DNA from: Ruegeria faecimaris
Lineage (GTDB): Bacteria; Pseudomonadota; Alphaproteobacteria; Rhodobacterales; Rhodobacteraceae
Assembly: GCF_900182615.1 (NCBI RefSeq)
Contig: NZ_FXTE01000001.1
Coordinates: 248,001 to 312,000 of the forward strand
DNA length: 64,000 bases
Direction: 5' to 3'
Of this stretch, positions 61,667 through 64,000 are shown in pieces. Under the pieces are notes generated by a model, which had not been told where the DNA came from, ran no database searches, and worked only from the letters and a program-made list of their open reading frames with translations. Every line of letters begins with the position of its first letter. Position 1 is the stretch's first letter. The position numbers and the translations under genes are program-made.

Positions 61667-62450
61667 TCTTTTTAGCGAAGACCCCGTCTCGGTCGCGGAT
61701 CGCCTTGCGGCAGAGGCATTGATCGTAGATGTCGACGGGTTCGAAGGCCCGCTCGATGTTCTGCTGATGCTGTCCCGCACGCAAAAGGTAGATCTGCGCA
61801 AAATATCGGTTCTGGCGCTGGCGCAGCAATACTTGTCCTTTGTTGAAAAGGCACGGGCGCTGCGGATCGAACTGGCCGCCGACTATCTGGTGATGGCGGC
61901 GTGGCTGGCCTTTCTGAAATCGCGCTTGCTGCTGCCTCCGGATCCGAATGACGAAGGCCCATCTGGCGAAGAACTGGCCGCGCATCTGGCATTTCAGCTC
62001 GAGCGGCTTCAGGCCATGCGTGATGCCGCCGCCCGTTTGATGGGGCGCGATCAGCTGGGGCGCGATTTCTTCAAACGCGGGCAGGGCGAGGATGTCACGC
62101 GCATCCGCACCGTGACCTATTCCGCCACTCTGCTGGACCTGATGCAGGGCTATGCCCGCATTCGTACCCGTGATGAATTCCGCCCCTTTGTCATGGACCG
62201 TGACGCCGTATTCACGATGGAACAGGCGCTGGAACGTATGCGCCCGCTGATCGGCTTTGCTGGGGCCTGGACGGATATGGAGACCTATCTGCCCGAGGGC
62301 TGGGATGCCGACCCGGTGCGCAGGCGGTCCGCGACGGCGGCTACTTTTGCGGCCTCACTTGAGTTGGTGAAAGAAGGACATATGGAAATACAGCAGAGCG
62401 AAACTTTTGCTCCGATACAGCTACGCAAGAGGACCCAATCCCGTGACTGA
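61656..62450 (+). CDS. scpA: Segregation and condensation protein A
   Basis: ScpA is the kleisin that bridges SMC heads in bacterial condensin. The 264-aa protein has the kleisin N-terminal part (VDGFEGPLDVLLMLSRTQKVDLRKISVLALAQQYLSFV) and a winged-helix-like C-terminus (VKEGHMEIQQSETFAPIQL). The start at 61656 lies inside the end of nagZ. scpB follows with an 8-bp overlap, giving the usual scpA-scpB pair. No smc gene is in the window. Confidence 0.95.
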   Translation: MSDNLFSEDPVSVADRLAAEALIVDVDGFEGPLDVLLMLSRTQKVDLRKISVLALAQQYLSFVEKARALRIELAADYLVMAAWLAFLKSRLLLPPDPNDEGPSGEELAAHLAFQLERLQAMRDAAARLMGRDQLGRDFFKRGQGEDVTRIRTVTYSATLLDLMQGYARIRTRDEFRPFVMDRDAVFTMEQALERMRPLIGFAGAWTDMETYLPEGWDADPVRRRSATAATFAASLELVKEGHMEIQQSETFAPIQLRKRTQSRD

Positions 62451-63090
62451 TGCGCCTCAGGAAGAAGGTACCGGCACCCTGTTCGAAGCTCCGCCTATGG
62501 CCGAGCAGGAACGCATGGTTGAGGCCGTGTTATTCGCCAGCGCCGAGCCGGTGACGATCGCCGATCTAGAAGTGCGGATGCCCCATGGCAGCAACGCGTC
62601 ACAGGCGGTGGATATGCTTAAGAAACGCTATGAAGGGCGTGGTGTTCGTGTGGTTCAGGTTGGTGAATCCTGGGCCATTCGCACTGCCCCAGACTTGGGT
62701 TTTCTGATGCAAAAAGAAACGGTTGAAACCCGCAAACTCAGCCGGGCCGCGATCGAAACGCTGGCGATCGTGGCATATCACCAACCCTGTACACGTGCCG
62801 AGATCGAAGAAATTCGCGGCGTATCGGTCTCGCGCGGGACCATCGACCAACTTTTGGAGATGGAGTGGATCAGACTGGGTCGTCGTCGCATGACGCCGGG
62901 CCGTCCGGTGACTTTCGTGGTGACTCCGCAGTTTCTGGATCACTTTGGGCTGGAGAACGCCAGGGATTTGCCGGGGTTGAAAGAATTGCGCGCTGCCGGT
63001 TTGCTGGAGAACAGACCGCCTCCGGGAACGATCCCACAGGGAGAGGGGCAGGAAGACGAAGATCAAACCGAACTGTTCGAGGAAGAGTGA
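62443..63090 (+). CDS. scpB: Segregation and condensation protein B
   Basis: ScpB is the dimeric winged-helix partner of ScpA. The GTG at 62443, overlapping the scpA stop, gives 215 aa (VTDAPQEEGTGTLFEAPPMAEQERMVEAVLFAS). The two winged-helix domains are seen in EAVLFASAEPVTIADLE and SRAAIETLAIVAYHQPCTRAEIEEIRGVSVSRGTIDQLLEMEWI. The acidic C-terminus (EGQEDEDQTELFEEE) is common. Open codons upstream to 62407 start with TTG and are not preferred. Confidence 0.94.
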   Translation: MTDAPQEEGTGTLFEAPPMAEQERMVEAVLFASAEPVTIADLEVRMPHGSNASQAVDMLKKRYEGRGVRVVQVGESWAIRTAPDLGFLMQKETVETRKLSRAAIETLAIVAYHQPCTRAEIEEIRGVSVSRGTIDQLLEMEWIRLGRRRMTPGRPVTFVVTPQFLDHFGLENARDLPGLKELRAAGLLENRPPPGTIPQGEGQEDEDQTELFEEE

Positions 63091-63154
63091 TCACGGGGCC
63101 CTTTTGTTGCCGCACAAATCGACTATTTAGAAGCCTGGAAATCGGAGTTGAGTA

Positions 63155-63397
63155 ATGAATGCCAATCGTATCATTGACATGATTGTGCGACAGGTCATGC
63201 GGCGGCTTGTCACCAAAGGGGTGGACAAGGGGTTCGACATGGCCAGCCGCGTGGGCCAGAAGTCGGGGCAAGAGCAGCCGCCGCACGAGAGCTCAGGTGC
63301 CTCTGATCAGCTGCAGGCGGACGGAAACCGCCAGCGTCAAAACATGCGTCAAGCCCAGCGAGTGGCCAATCAGATGCGCCGGTTTATCCGGTTCTGA
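63155..63397 (+). CDS. Small basic protein downstream of scpB
   Basis: This 80-aa protein starts at 63155 after GGAGTTGAGTA. The N-terminal third (MNANRIIDMIVRQVMRRLVTKGVDKGF) is amphipathic and basic; the rest is glutamine-rich and likely disordered (QRQNMRQAQRVANQMRRF). I do not recognise a family. It is probably the last gene of the argS-scpB cluster, and is convergent with the dCTP deaminase gene with no gap. Confidence 0.75.
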   Translation: MNANRIIDMIVRQVMRRLVTKGVDKGFDMASRVGQKSGQEQPPHESSGASDQLQADGNRQRQNMRQAQRVANQMRRFIRF

Positions 63398-64000
63398 TCA
63401 GGTTACCGCTTTGAAGTGCTTGGACAGTTTCAATCCTTGTCCCTGATAGTTCGAGGCGATGCCTGCACCATAAAGCTGCGTGGGCATTTCTGACATCCGC
63501 TCGTACACCAGCCGCCCGACGACTTGGCCGTGCTCCAACACAAATGGGGCCTCGTGACAGCGGACTTCCAACACTCCGCGTGATCCTTCGCCACCTGCGG
63601 CGGCATGGCCAAAACCGGGATCGAAGAAACCGGCATAATGCACCCGGAATTCCCCGACCATCGCCAGATAGGGGGCCATTTCAGCCGCATACATCGGCGG
63701 GATATGCACCGCCTCGCGGCTGACCAGAATGTAAAACGCACCGGGGTCGAGGATGATGCGCCCATCGGTGGTACGCACCTCTTCCCAATATTCCTGCGGG
63801 TCGTATTCGCCAATCCGGTCCAGATCAATGACACCGGTATGAGGTTTGGCGCGGTAGCCCACCAAATCGGTGTCGAGAAGCCGCAGGTCCACCGAGAACC
63901 CAAGCCCGTCCTGAATGACAGCGGGGCCATCGACCAGCGGGGATTCGGCGTGCAGGGCGCTTAGATCGGTATCGCTCAGCACGGCCTGTCCCTGCCGGAA
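63398..64000 (-). CDS. dcd: 2'-Deoxycytidine 5'-triphosphate deaminase, C-terminal part (5' end outside window)
   Basis: The frame stays open through the right edge (reading FRQGQAV before the first internal GTG at 63982), so the gene continues beyond the window. The visible ~200 residues match the long, duplicated form of dCTP deaminase found in alphaproteobacteria, about 360 aa in total: PGAFYILVSREAVHIPPMYAAEM, VHYAGFFDPGFGHAAAG, VLEVRCHEAPFVLEHGQVVGRLVYERM and a C-terminal YQGQGLKLSKHF. It turns dCTP into dUTP for thymidylate supply. Confidence 0.9.
   Translation of the reverse strand, partial: FRQGQAVLSDTDLSALHAESPLVDGPAVIQDGLGFSVDLRLLDTDLVGYRAKPHTGVIDLDRIGEYDPQEYWEEVRTTDGRIILDPGAFYILVSREAVHIPPMYAAEMAPYLAMVGEFRVHYAGFFDPGFGHAAAGGEGSRGVLEVRCHEAPFVLEHGQVVGRLVYERMSEMPTQLYGAGIASNYQGQGLKLSKHFKAVT

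Noticed and set aside
1-64000. CRISPR array, insertion sequence, prophage or integrated element
   Set aside because: No regularly spaced direct repeats, transposase, integrase, or tRNA-bordered island was seen; all repeated DNA is explained by the composite hairpin-core elements.

Overview
This 64 kb window looks like a chromosomal segment of an alphaproteobacterium of the Roseobacter/Rhodobacter group (Rhodobacteraceae). The case rests on 5-aminolevulinate synthase (C4 haem pathway) behind a perfect FNR-type box, a large-subunit TRAP transporter, a DksA that keeps only one zinc-finger cysteine, an argS-SPOR-nagZ-scpA-scpB cluster, DUF2852 and DUF2927 proteins, and a PIN-domain gene of a family I recall from Rhodobacter. 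Genes are dense and mostly housekeeping. I see no rRNA, tRNA, CRISPR array, insertion sequence, integrase or phage gene.

Layout. 0-8.4 kb: the end of an AsmA/YhdP-like envelope protein, queA, an MFS exporter, a DUF924 protein, a small coiled-coil membrane protein, lipoamide dehydrogenase and an M20 peptidase. 8.4-12.5 kb: hemA, rodZ-like, ispG. 12.8-22.3 kb: a polysaccharide lyase of the pectate-lyase type, then envelope genes (DsbA-like oxidoreductase coupled to an M48-TPR protease, aminotransferase, AmiC-type amidase, PBP1A) and an APH(6)-like kinase. 22.3-27.2 kb: prfB, an M50-like protease, an amidase, a DUF2189 membrane protein and an XRE-type regulator. 27.5-30.4 kb (minus strand): ilvB, an unrelated 134-codon gene, ilvN, preceded by a leader peptide and intrinsic terminator that form a classical attenuator. 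30.6-38.5 kb: a BesD/HalD-like Fe(II)/2-oxoglutarate enzyme, then a Cache histidine kinase/LuxR-type response regulator pair divergent from a TRAP transporter operon (dctP-dctQ-dctM). 38.5-48.3 kb: VOC protein, Bpt-type aminoacyl transferase, RDD and DUF2852 membrane proteins, glnE, an rRNA methyltransferase, a solitary PIN protein, an M48 protease and a PiT phosphate transporter. 48.3-53.2 kb: a MoxR ATPase / VWA (CoxE-like) module with a 56-codon membrane protein, a DUF2927 lipoprotein and a GNAT enzyme, then dksA. 53.3-64 kb: FAD monooxygenase, exonuclease III, an A-type Fe-S carrier, a dGTPase-like HD protein, argS, SPOR protein, nagZ, scpA, scpB and a partial dCTP deaminase.

The most informative non-coding features are the ilvB attenuator, the FNR box before hemA, a family of composite intergenic repeats (a variable GC-rich hairpin next to a conserved 25-bp core) at 3' ends of genes, a pair of near-identical inverted 22-bp sites between the DUF2852 gene and glnE, and AT-rich palindromes before lpdA and rodZ. 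No obviously new multi-gene defence or metabolic system is visible. The best candidates for undescribed biology are the gene inserted between ilvB and ilvN, the HxD variant of a halogenase-like family, and the composite repeats.
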